Made by a program: the position numbers and the translations under genes
Origin: a virus
IMG/VR virus record: IMGVR_UViG_3300042293_000805
Span: 1-29,297 of that record
Strand: one strand, 5' to 3'
Length of the DNA: 29,297 bases
Notes under the pieces: generated by a model
What the model was told of the DNA's origin: nothing
The model's database searches: none
Seen by the model: only the letters and a program-made list of their open reading frames with translations
In this document: positions 8,038 through 15,755 of the stretch, piece after piece
Layout: every line of letters starts with the position of its first letter
Numbering within the stretch: position 1 is the first letter of the stretch

Positions 8038-8475
8038 ATGTTAAAAGTTTATAAACTAAATGATAAAGCAACACTTCCTAAGTTTGCCACAGAACAATCT
8101 GCATGTTTTGATATTGCATCTTCTGAGTCATACATTATAGCTCCCGGTGGAACTATGGCTATTTCTACAGGATTGATTTTTGACATTCCTCTTGGCTATT
8201 CCATCAGACTACATCCACGATCTGGTCTTGCATTAAAACATGGAATCACTATGAAGAATGCAGAAGGAGTCATCGATTCTGATTATACCAACGAACTCAA
8301 GGTACTTGTGTGGAATACACAAATATGCACATTCTTTGAGATAAATCCGGGTGATCGTATTGCTCAGGGAGAATTAGTAAAAAATCTTGACTATACTATA
8401 GAAGAGTGTTATACTGCTCCCGTGCAGAAAACTAACCGTGTTGGTGGGTTTGGTAGCACAGGAATAGGATCTTAA
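8038..8475 (+). CDS. dut: Trimeric dUTPase
   Basis: Hydrolyses dUTP to dUMP and PPi, keeping uracil out of phage DNA and feeding dUMP to the ThyX encoded downstream. At 145 residues it has normal family length, and all five conserved motifs are visible: SACFDIAS (21-28), HPRSGLALKHGI (59-70, with the PRSG loop), GVIDSDYTNELKV (78-90, with catalytic-site Asp), GDRIAQGEL (105-113) and VGGFGSTG (135-142). Motif 5 has RVGGFG rather than the usual RG.GGFG. There is no Shine-Dalgarno, and the promoter sits directly against the ATG, so the first gene of this early operon appears to be translated from a leaderless mRNA. Confidence 0.95.
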   Translation: MLKVYKLNDKATLPKFATEQSACFDIASSESYIIAPGGTMAISTGLIFDIPLGYSIRLHPRSGLALKHGITMKNAEGVIDSDYTNELKVLVWNTQICTFFEINPGDRIAQGELVKNLDYTIEECYTAPVQKTNRVGGFGSTGIGS

Positions 8476-8478
8476 TTT

Positions 8479-8805
8479 ATGGAAAATAGCAACGCTCGTC
8501 AGAAATTATTCGATCATCATAAGAAACTGACTCAACAGGCATTTGATATATTAGTAGCTAAAAATAATGACTACGCATCTGGCAATGATCCATTTGCAAA
8601 CTTTAGAAAGGGCGAGATCTTTAATCTGTGCTCAACCGAAGCTGGAATTCTTCTCCGAATTACAGATAAGCTATCTCGTCTAGCTACATTTACTAATGAT
8701 GGCAAATTGGCAGTAGAGAATGAAAGCCACGAAGATGCAGTTCTAGACATAATTAACTATTGCATTCTATTCTCTGCTTATGTACAATCAAAATCTAATA
8801 AATGA
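8479..8805 (+). CDS. DUF1599-like (Nmad1-like) nucleotide-metabolism protein
   Basis: A 108-residue helical protein. KNNDYASGNDPFANFRKGE (about 28-46) followed by GILLRITDKLSRLATF (56-71) and ES.EDAVLDIINYC (80-93) fits the DUF1599 / nucleotide-modification-associated domain 1 family, which resembles all-alpha NTP pyrophosphatases (MazG/dUTPase-like). The acidic EDAVLD helix would bind metal. It follows the dUTPase by 3 nt and overlaps the polymerase start by four bases (ATGA at 8802-8805), so all three are one unit. Likely role: hydrolysing or sanitising a nucleotide, possibly one connected with modified bases. The exact substrate is unknown. Confidence 0.7.
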   Translation: MENSNARQKLFDHHKKLTQQAFDILVAKNNDYASGNDPFANFRKGEIFNLCSTEAGILLRITDKLSRLATFTNDGKLAVENESHEDAVLDIINYCILFSAYVQSKSNK

Positions 8806-11357
8806 ATTTCTACACAAATGCATTTGTCTGCGGAAACAATATTCTTGTTCGTGAGATAAGCAATGGCAGCAGGGTGTCTCATAGGATTCCCTACAAACCA
8901 AAACTTTACATCAAGTCAGGAAACAATCCAACACATACTACACTAATGGGTGTTCCCGTTTCTGAGATAGATTTTTCGTCTATGTCTGAAGCACGAGAAT
9001 TCTCAAAGGAGTATGATGATGTTTCTAACTTTGATGTTTTTGGAAACATGGATTTTGTGTATCCGTTTTTGGCAGAACAATATCCTGGCACAGTTGATTA
9101 CGACTACAGTAAGTTGAAAGTCGCAATCATTGATATTGAGACAGAATGTGAGTCCGGATTTCCTAACATGGATGATCCGGTGGAGCGGGTGAACGCAATC
9201 ACAATTTTATGTGATGACAAGTATTTTACTTTTGGATTGAATACATTTACCAAAGCTTTTCCAAATCATCATGTTAAATGTTATGATGACGAAGGGGAAC
9301 TTCTTACAGACTTTCTTAATTTCTGGCAAGCACTAGCACCTGATATAGTCACCGGGTGGAATATTCGATTCTTTGATATTCCATATCTGTTTTCTCGTAT
9401 CTCTAAGGTTCTTGGAGAAAAGGAAGCAAAGAAACTTTCCTTTTGGAATATTGTACATCAGAAGACTGTAAATCGCAGAAACAAAGATCATCTTGTTTAT
9501 GAACTCGCAGGAATTGCGACACTAGATTATTATGAATTGTATCTGACTTTTACATACACAAATCAAGATTCATATCGACTTGATAATATTGCAAACATAG
9601 AACTTGGTGAAGGTAAGCTTTCATACTCTGAGTTCGAAAGTATTCATGACTTCTACAAAAAGGACTTTCAGAAGTTCATTGAATACAATGTACACGATGT
9701 TACTCTAATCAAAAAGCTAGAAGATAAACTGCGACTCATGGAACTCGCAGTTGCTTTGGCATATTCTGCTAAAGTAAATCTCATGGATATCTTTAGTCAA
9801 GTCAGAACTTGGGATGCTATAGTCTTTCATCATTTGCATGATAAAGGTATAGTCATTCCCCCGAAGAAACTGAACAGCAAAGATCGGCAGTATGCAGGTG
9901 CTTATGTCAAGGAACCAGTTCCCGGTCTGTATAATTGGGTGGTTTCTCTAGATTTGAATAGTCTATATCCGCATTTGATTATGCAATATAACATTTCTCC
10001 TGAGACTAAAACTTCATACGGAAAGCCTGGAACTCTATCTCCTGATATAATTTTTGATCGAGAAGACGGAAAACCCGTGACTGCGTTTCTTGATTGTGTG
10101 CAAGTATTTAAGGATGCTAAAGAGAGAAAAGAAACAGTTGCTGCCAATGGTGTGACTTTTCGAAAAGATGTTCAGGGTGTATTCCCTGCTCTCATGGAGA
10201 AGATGTATAAGGAGCGTAAGCACTTCAAGAATCTAATGATTGAAGCAGAGAAGAAACGAGAAGTCTGCACAGACGATGCTGAAAAGATTCGTCTAGATTA
10301 TGAGATATCTAAGTACAATAACTTTCAGCTAGTTCGTAAGATTCAGCTGAATTCCGCTTATGGTGCATTGGGAAATGAATACTTCAGACACTATGACACT
10401 GATCTGGCTGAAGCAATTACTCTATCTGGTCAGCTGAGTATTCGTTGGATTGAACGATCTCTCAATAAATATTTGAATGAAACTCTTAGCACCGATGGTG
10501 TTGATTATATTATTGCAAGCGATACAGATTCTATTTACATCTGTCTTGAATCCCTAGTAAAGAAAGTATTAAAGAATGAAAAAGATGATATTAAAATTGT
10601 GGAATTTCTTGATAAGTCTGTCAGTAAGATAATAGAACCTTTCATCGATTCCAAGTATAAAGAATTAGCAAATCTAATGAATGCATCTGTGAATCAAATG
10701 CATATGAAGCGCGAAGTAATAGCAAGTAAAGGAATTTGGACTGCCAAGAAGCGTTACATGCTAAATGTGTGGGATAGCGAGGGAGTTCGTTATGGTGCTG
10801 CAAAATTGAAGATAAAGGGTATTGAGACTTCTCGTAGTTCTACTCCACAGATTGTGCGAGATAAGCTGAAGAAGTCTATTGATATCATTATGAATGGTGA
10901 TCAAGAAACTCTCATAAATTTCATTGCGGAGTTCAAGAGTGTATTTTACTCACTTCCGGTTGAAGACATTGCATTTCCCCGTGGCGTTAATGGGCTAAAG
11001 ATATATCATCATCCCACCACAATCTATTGCAAATCTACGCCAATTGCAGTCAAGGGAGCATTGCTTCACAATCACCACATTCGTAAATTAAAATTGGAAA
11101 AGAAATACAAACTCATCACAGATGGTGATAAGATCAAGTTTGTATATCTAAAGGCTCCCAATCCAATATGTGGTCCTAGTGGTAAAGATATGGTAATTAC
11201 ATTTCATAATTCTTTACCAATTGAGCTTGATTTGAATAAATATGTTAACTATGATATGCAGTTTGAGAAGACATTTCTAGATCCTCTCATGAATATTCTT
11301 ACTGTGATTGGTTGGGATGCGGAAAAACACAACACACTCGAAAGCTTTTTTACATAA
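8802..11357 (+). CDS. 43: Family B replicative DNA polymerase (T4 gp43-like)
   Basis: The phage replicase, 851 residues against about 900 for T4 gp43. A 3'-5' proofreading exonuclease occupies roughly residues 105-330: ExoI IIDIETE (D111, E113), ExoII TGWNIRFFDIPYL and ExoIII YNVHDVTL. The polymerase half shows motif A LDLNSLYPHLIM (about 382), motif B KIQLNSAYGALGN (about 512), motif C SDTDSIY (about 572, with the two metal-binding Asp) and the KKRY element TAKKRYML. The C-terminus probably contacts a sliding clamp not in this window. The start overlaps the upstream stop (ATGA). No intein or intron is present, although family B polymerase genes often carry them. Confidence 0.97.
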   Translation: MNFYTNAFVCGNNILVREISNGSRVSHRIPYKPKLYIKSGNNPTHTTLMGVPVSEIDFSSMSEAREFSKEYDDVSNFDVFGNMDFVYPFLAEQYPGTVDYDYSKLKVAIIDIETECESGFPNMDDPVERVNAITILCDDKYFTFGLNTFTKAFPNHHVKCYDDEGELLTDFLNFWQALAPDIVTGWNIRFFDIPYLFSRISKVLGEKEAKKLSFWNIVHQKTVNRRNKDHLVYELAGIATLDYYELYLTFTYTNQDSYRLDNIANIELGEGKLSYSEFESIHDFYKKDFQKFIEYNVHDVTLIKKLEDKLRLMELAVALAYSAKVNLMDIFSQVRTWDAIVFHHLHDKGIVIPPKKLNSKDRQYAGAYVKEPVPGLYNWVVSLDLNSLYPHLIMQYNISPETKTSYGKPGTLSPDIIFDREDGKPVTAFLDCVQVFKDAKERKETVAANGVTFRKDVQGVFPALMEKMYKERKHFKNLMIEAEKKREVCTDDAEKIRLDYEISKYNNFQLVRKIQLNSAYGALGNEYFRHYDTDLAEAITLSGQLSIRWIERSLNKYLNETLSTDGVDYIIASDTDSIYICLESLVKKVLKNEKDDIKIVEFLDKSVSKIIEPFIDSKYKELANLMNASVNQMHMKREVIASKGIWTAKKRYMLNVWDSEGVRYGAAKLKIKGIETSRSSTPQIVRDKLKKSIDIIMNGDQETLINFIAEFKSVFYSLPVEDIAFPRGVNGLKIYHHPTTIYCKSTPIAVKGALLHNHHIRKLKLEKKYKLITDGDKIKFVYLKAPNPICGPSGKDMVITFHNSLPIELDLNKYVNYDMQFEKTFLDPLMNILTVIGWDAEKHNTLESFFT

Positions 11358-11365
11358 GGAACTAT

Positions 11366-12376
11366 ATGAATATTAAATCACTACTAAAAACTACTGGGAA
11401 TGCGGAAGCATTCATCGCTGCGGAAAGTCAAGACACTACAACCTTTATTGATACTGGCTCATATTCTTTGAATGCCCTTCTCAGTGGAAGTATATACGGA
11501 GGATTGGCAGATAATAGAATCACTTGCTTGGCAGGAGAGCAAGCAACAGGAAAGACTTTCTTTGCTCTTGGTGTGTGTAAGAATTTTCTAGACAGCAATA
11601 AAGATGCAATGGTATTATACTTTGATGCAGAAAATGCAATCACTAGTGATATGTTAGAAGGTCGTGGTATTGATATTACTCGTCTGGCAATTGTTCCAGT
11701 TCTTACTATCGAAGAATTCAAGACACAAGCTCTGAAGATTGTTAATTCATATCTTGCAGAAGAAGAAGGCAAACGTAAGCCTCTTCTTATGGTTCTAGAT
11801 TCTCTCGGAATGCTTTCAACAGAGAAAGAGATGAATGATACTGCAGAAGGAAAGAATGTGCGAGATATGACTAAAGCACAGTTGGTGAAGGGTGCCTTCC
11901 GAGTTCTTACTGCTAAGCTAGGCAAAGCTAAGATTCCTATGCTAGTAACCAATCACACATATCAAGTCATTGGCGCATATGTTCCAACCAAGGATTTGTC
12001 CGGTGGTAGCGGTGTTAAGTATGCTGCCAGTACCATTCTCTTTCTCAGCAAAAAGAAAGATAAGACTGATGATGGCATCGTTGGTAATTTTGTAACTTGT
12101 TTGAATTACAAGAATCGATTTGCCAAAGAGAACATGAAAGTAGAGACACGATTGAACTACGATAGCGGTCTGAGTCGTTATCATGGATTGGCTGATCTTG
12201 CAGTTGAATATGGAATATTCAAGAGTGTTTCTACTCGCATCGAACTTCCAGATGGCTCAAAGGTGTTCATGAAGAATATCAACGATGAGCCAGAGAAGTA
12301 TTTGACTGATGAAGTTCTAAAGCAACTCGATGAAAGAATTCAAAAGGAATTTAAATATGGAAAACTCGATAGCTAA
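11366..12376 (+). CDS. uvsX: UvsX/RecA-like recombinase
   Basis: An ATP-dependent strand-exchange protein for recombination-dependent replication and repair, 336 residues, a little shorter than T4 UvsX. Walker A is GEQATGKT (about residues 54-61 from this start) and Walker B is LLMVLDSLGML. A RecA-like L2-type region follows around TNHTYQVIGAYVPTKDLSGG. The start is ATG 11366, with AAGGA at 11356-11360 and only 8 nt after the polymerase stop; an earlier in-frame start lies inside the polymerase gene and is rejected. The order polymerase, uvsX, 40-position gene, helicase, primase copies the T4 map. Confidence 0.93.
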   Translation: MNIKSLLKTTGNAEAFIAAESQDTTTFIDTGSYSLNALLSGSIYGGLADNRITCLAGEQATGKTFFALGVCKNFLDSNKDAMVLYFDAENAITSDMLEGRGIDITRLAIVPVLTIEEFKTQALKIVNSYLAEEEGKRKPLLMVLDSLGMLSTEKEMNDTAEGKNVRDMTKAQLVKGAFRVLTAKLGKAKIPMLVTNHTYQVIGAYVPTKDLSGGSGVKYAASTILFLSKKKDKTDDGIVGNFVTCLNYKNRFAKENMKVETRLNYDSGLSRYHGLADLAVEYGIFKSVSTRIELPDGSKVFMKNINDEPEKYLTDEVLKQLDERIQKEFKYGKLDS

Positions 12377-12719
12377 AATATACGAATACACAGAAAAGAC
12401 ACATAATGGCTATGTTGTAATTAGAATTAAACATGGTGAGTATGAAGGAGTAGAATACACCTACGAGAAGTTATCTGTGGATGAAGGCATTGATAAGAAA
12501 TCAGCCAGATTAAACTTCAATATCAATCTTGTGGAAAACCCAAAAGAGGTTATAATTGGGGAAGAATTTTACATGCTTGCAGGTGATATTGTTATAGAAC
12601 TTTTAGATAATTGGTTAGAAGAAAGTGCTAATGAGTCAGAGAATAGAACGGACGATATTACGGACATTGATGACAAACGAAGATTTTTGTCGCAAGGTGA
12701 TCCCATTTCTGAAATCTGA
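12357..12719 (+). CDS. Hypothetical protein in T4 gene 40 position
   Basis: A 120-residue acidic protein, starting at ATG 12357 inside the last codons of uvsX and overlapping the helicase start by 89 nt. The core (residues 8-90) looks like a single beta-rich domain (NGYVVIRIKHGEYEGVEYTY; SARLNFNINLVENPKEVIIG) ending in an acidic helix (LAGDIVIELLDNWLEES). The last 30 residues are encoded in the overlap. In T4 the gene between uvsX and 41 is gene 40, of similar length, described as a head-vertex assembly factor. That equivalence is by position only; I see no sequence evidence for it. Confidence 0.7.
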   Translation: MENSIAKIYEYTEKTHNGYVVIRIKHGEYEGVEYTYEKLSVDEGIDKKSARLNFNINLVENPKEVIIGEEFYMLAGDIVIELLDNWLEESANESENRTDDITDIDDKRRFLSQGDPISEI

Positions 12720-14040
12720 ATACTTCCACGACAAGTGTGAGAAGTTAATCTTTCAAGACATCGAAGACTTCTTTATGAAATATAACACCGTCCCCTCAAA
12801 GGAGGCGGTGATTATTTCATTGGATAAACTAAAGAGTGTATCAGAGACTGAGTTTACTCAATGTTTAGAATTAGTAGAAAGCTTTGACTTTGCAGAGAAA
12901 GTAAATGTCGAATGGATAGTTGTAGAGACTGAGAATTTCTGCAAAGATAAAGCAATCTACAATTCAATCATGGAATCAATTCAGATCATTGATGGTAAGG
13001 ATAAAGGCAGAAACAAGACTGCCATTCCAGAATTGCTGTCAAATGCTCTTGCTGTTTCTTTTGATGCTCATGTAGGACACGACTACACACAAGATGCGGA
13101 ACAGAGATTTGAGTTCTATCACATCAAGGAAAAGAAACTTCCATTTGATATTGAATACCTCAATACCATCACAGCTGGTGGAACCCCAACCAAAACTTTA
13201 AATGTTGTAATGGCTGGCACTGGCGTAGGCAAATCTTTGTTTCTGTGTCATCATGCAGCCAATTGTCTAGTACAGAATTACAATGTTCTGTATATTACCT
13301 GCGAGATGGCAGAAGAAAGAATCGCAGAACGAATTGATGCCAATCTTTTAGATATTACAATGGATGATCTCAAAGATCTAACACATTCATCTTACATGAA
13401 GAAGATGAATACTGTCTGTAGTAATATCACATCTAAGTTGATTATCAAAGAATACCCCACATCAAGTGCAGGTTCAACACATTTCCGCGCATTGCTTGAT
13501 GAGTTGGTAATCAAGAAGGGATTCAAGCCAGATGTTATTTTCATTGACTACCTGAACATCTGTTCTTCTTCTAGAATCAAGATGAATGGATCAGCAAACT
13601 CATACACTATTATCAAAGCTATCGCAGAAGAACTACGAGCATTGGCAGTAGAAAAAGATATTCCAATTTGGACAGCGACTCAGACAAATCGAGAAGGATA
13701 TACAAACACTGATGTCGGATTGGAGAATACATCAGAATCATTCGGTCTTCCTGCCACAACAGATTTTATGATTGCGCTAATCTCAACAGAAGAATTAGAA
13801 CAAGCAAATCAAATCATGATCAAGCAGTTGAAGAATCGATACAACAATGGAATGACTAACAAGAAATTTGTTGTGGGATTGAATCGTGCCAAGATGAAAT
13901 TGTTTGATGTTGCGCCAGCTGCTCAGCCAATGTTGAGTCTTGGAAACAAAACTAACGATCAAGAAGCAGGATCTGGCTATGACATGCGAGATAGTTTTAA
14001 GAAGTTGAAAACTAATTCTTCCGGGGAGTGGAAATTCTGA
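12631..14040 (+). CDS. 41: Replicative DNA helicase, DnaB family (T4 gp41-like)
   Basis: A 5'-3' hexameric helicase that unwinds the fork and works with the primase encoded just downstream. At 469 residues it is normal for T4 gp41. The N-terminal helical domain spans about 1-150. The RecA-like motor has Walker A AGTGVGKSLFLCHHAA (about 195), a DnaB-type ITCEMAEERIAERIDANLL stretch, Walker B VIFIDYLNICSS and the H4/sensor region WTATQTNREGYTN. ATG 12631 follows GAAGAAAG; a GTG two codons earlier is a weaker choice. Its stop overlaps the primase start (TGATG, 14038-14042). Confidence 0.94.
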   Translation: MSQRIERTILRTLMTNEDFCRKVIPFLKSEYFHDKCEKLIFQDIEDFFMKYNTVPSKEAVIISLDKLKSVSETEFTQCLELVESFDFAEKVNVEWIVVETENFCKDKAIYNSIMESIQIIDGKDKGRNKTAIPELLSNALAVSFDAHVGHDYTQDAEQRFEFYHIKEKKLPFDIEYLNTITAGGTPTKTLNVVMAGTGVGKSLFLCHHAANCLVQNYNVLYITCEMAEERIAERIDANLLDITMDDLKDLTHSSYMKKMNTVCSNITSKLIIKEYPTSSAGSTHFRALLDELVIKKGFKPDVIFIDYLNICSSSRIKMNGSANSYTIIKAIAEELRALAVEKDIPIWTATQTNREGYTNTDVGLENTSESFGLPATTDFMIALISTEELEQANQIMIKQLKNRYNNGMTNKKFVVGLNRAKMKLFDVAPAAQPMLSLGNKTNDQEAGSGYDMRDSFKKLKTNSSGEWKF

Positions 14041-15056
14041 TGTCAACATACATTGATAAAATGTTCATTAATATAATTTCAAGTAAGCTTCAGAAGTTTG
14101 CTTGGAAGAAAGACAATCTAGCCAATTGCAGATGCCCTATTTGTGGAGATTCTACTAAGCACAAGAATAAAGCAAGAGGATTCTTCTTTCAAAAGAATAA
14201 TGACTTTTTCTTCAAGTGCCACAACTGTGGATTCAGCAGTAACTTGTATAATCTACTTGAAAAGGTAGATCCTAACATATGCAAAGAGTATGCCCTTCAG
14301 CGTTGGAAGAATGGAGAAAATGGTAAATCCAATTTCAAGAAACCAGTTATTCATTTTGAAAAACCAGTATTTGCAAAGAAGAAAGAACTAGCGAATTGTG
14401 TTTCTTTGAGATCTCTAGACGATTCTCATGAGTGCAAGAAATATGTTCTTTCTCGAAAGATTCCTGATACAGCTCTAGATCTATTGTATTACACAGAAGA
14501 CTTTTCTTCTGTTGCTGTTTCAATCAATCCAGACAACACAGGATTAGTAAAAGAAAAGCGATTAGTAATACCAATCTATGACTCATCTGGCTCTTTGATT
14601 GGAGTACAGGGAAGATATCTTGGTACTAGTAAAAAAGCAATTAGATATATCACCATAAAAACTAAAAAAGAATCTCGTCTTTGGTATGGATTGGAAAGAG
14701 TCAAAGATGAGCCGATTTATGTTGTTGAAGGTCCACTAGATTCTTTGTTTCTACCAAATGGTGTTGCTACTCTTGGTATGGATGACTCTATGGAGTTACC
14801 TGATACCTTCGATGGAAAGCGTGTAGTCTTTGTCATTGACAATCAACCAAGAAATAAAGATGTTGTAAATAATATTCAAGGTCTTATTGACAACAAGTTT
14901 AATGTAGTGATATGGCCTAAGGTTGTTAAAGAAAAAGATATTAACGACATAATCCTATCAGGAAAAACATCAGAGCAAGTAGTTGCACTTCTAAATGCAA
15001 ATACCTATAATGGATTACAAGCACAATTAAAGTTAAATGATTGGAAGAAAGTATGA
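14040..15056 (+). CDS. 61: DNA primase, zinc-finger plus TOPRIM (T4 gp61-like)
   Basis: Makes RNA primers for lagging-strand synthesis in complex with the helicase. 338 residues, close to T4 gp61 (342). The N-terminal zinc finger shows CRCPICGDS (about 29-37) and KCHNCGFSS (about 60-68), the usual C..C..C..C arrangement. The TOPRIM core shows YVVEGPLDSLFLPNG (catalytic Glu) and VVFVIDNQPRNKD (acidic pair replaced in part by DNQ, as in gp61-type primases). The ATG uses the last A of the helicase stop, with GGGGAGTGG upstream. The last four bases overlap thyX. Confidence 0.93.
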   Translation: MSTYIDKMFINIISSKLQKFAWKKDNLANCRCPICGDSTKHKNKARGFFFQKNNDFFFKCHNCGFSSNLYNLLEKVDPNICKEYALQRWKNGENGKSNFKKPVIHFEKPVFAKKKELANCVSLRSLDDSHECKKYVLSRKIPDTALDLLYYTEDFSSVAVSINPDNTGLVKEKRLVIPIYDSSGSLIGVQGRYLGTSKKAIRYITIKTKKESRLWYGLERVKDEPIYVVEGPLDSLFLPNGVATLGMDDSMELPDTFDGKRVVFVIDNQPRNKDVVNNIQGLIDNKFNVVIWPKVVKEKDINDIILSGKTSEQVVALLNANTYNGLQAQLKLNDWKKV

Positions 15057-15727
15057 CAGAAAAGATATCAGTATTAAATACAGGTCATGTTGAATATGTT
15101 TCTCATATGGGAGATGATCTCACGGTAGTGAATGCTGCTCGTGTTTCATTTAATGTAGAAAGTACAGAGTTCAAAGATCGTGATGCTAAATTAATAAATT
15201 ACTTAGCAAAACATAAACATTGGACTCCTTTCGCACATCCTCAGATTACCTTGAGAATCAAAGCTCCAATATTTGTTCGCACACAATTGTTTAAACATAA
15301 AGTGGGATTTGTAGAGAACGAAGTATCACGCAGATATGTTACACATTTGCCAGAAGTATATTATCCACAATGGAGAAATGCACCAACCGATGGAGCAAAG
15401 CAAGGATCTTCTGGATTCAAAGCATATGATGATTCATTTAGTGATTGTAATCGGGCATATATGATGGCAGCTCAAGAATGTCTAATAGTATATCAAATGC
15501 TATTGGATAAGGGAGTTGCTCCTGAACAGGCAAGATCTGTTTTGCCACAAGGAACATATACTGAGTGGTGGTGGACAGGATCTTTGATTGGATATTCTAG
15601 AGTATTCCATCAACGCAGCGATACTCATGCACAGTGGGAAGTTCAACAGTATGCATTAGCAATCGGAGAGATCATTCAAAAATTGTACCCACAATCATGG
15701 CAAGCACTGTGCCCTGTTACTACATAA
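15053..15727 (+). CDS. thyX: Flavin-dependent thymidylate synthase ThyX
   Basis: Converts dUMP to dTMP using FAD, NADPH and methylene-tetrahydrofolate; it uses the dUMP made by the dUTPase upstream. 224 residues, normal family length. The ThyX signature region reads FKHKVGFVENEVSRRY, where the common family form is RHRxxSxNExSxRY; both flanking Arg of RHR are Lys here. Other conserved parts are visible: KHWTPFAHPQITLRIKAPIF near residue 60, and the C-terminal EQARSVLPQGTYTEWWWTGS with the substrate-binding Arg. ATG 15053 overlaps the primase stop (ATGA). Confidence 0.94.
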   Translation: MTEKISVLNTGHVEYVSHMGDDLTVVNAARVSFNVESTEFKDRDAKLINYLAKHKHWTPFAHPQITLRIKAPIFVRTQLFKHKVGFVENEVSRRYVTHLPEVYYPQWRNAPTDGAKQGSSGFKAYDDSFSDCNRAYMMAAQECLIVYQMLLDKGVAPEQARSVLPQGTYTEWWWTGSLIGYSRVFHQRSDTHAQWEVQQYALAIGEIIQKLYPQSWQALCPVTT

Positions 15728-15755
15728 ATCACCCACTAAGTTTAGGAACATTATT

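Noticed and set aside
11428-11952. 174-residue minus-strand ORF opposite uvsX
   Set aside because: Fully inside a clear recombinase gene, with no ribosome site and no domain pattern.
12625-12630. GTG start for the helicase two codons upstream
   Set aside because: ATG 12631 has the better spacing to GAAGAAAG and fits the family N-terminus.
12787-12811. Hairpin with an internal AAAGGAGG in the helicase gene
   Set aside because: The stem has a bulge and there is no suitable start codon at normal spacing from the Shine-Dalgarno-like sequence; probably a coding coincidence.
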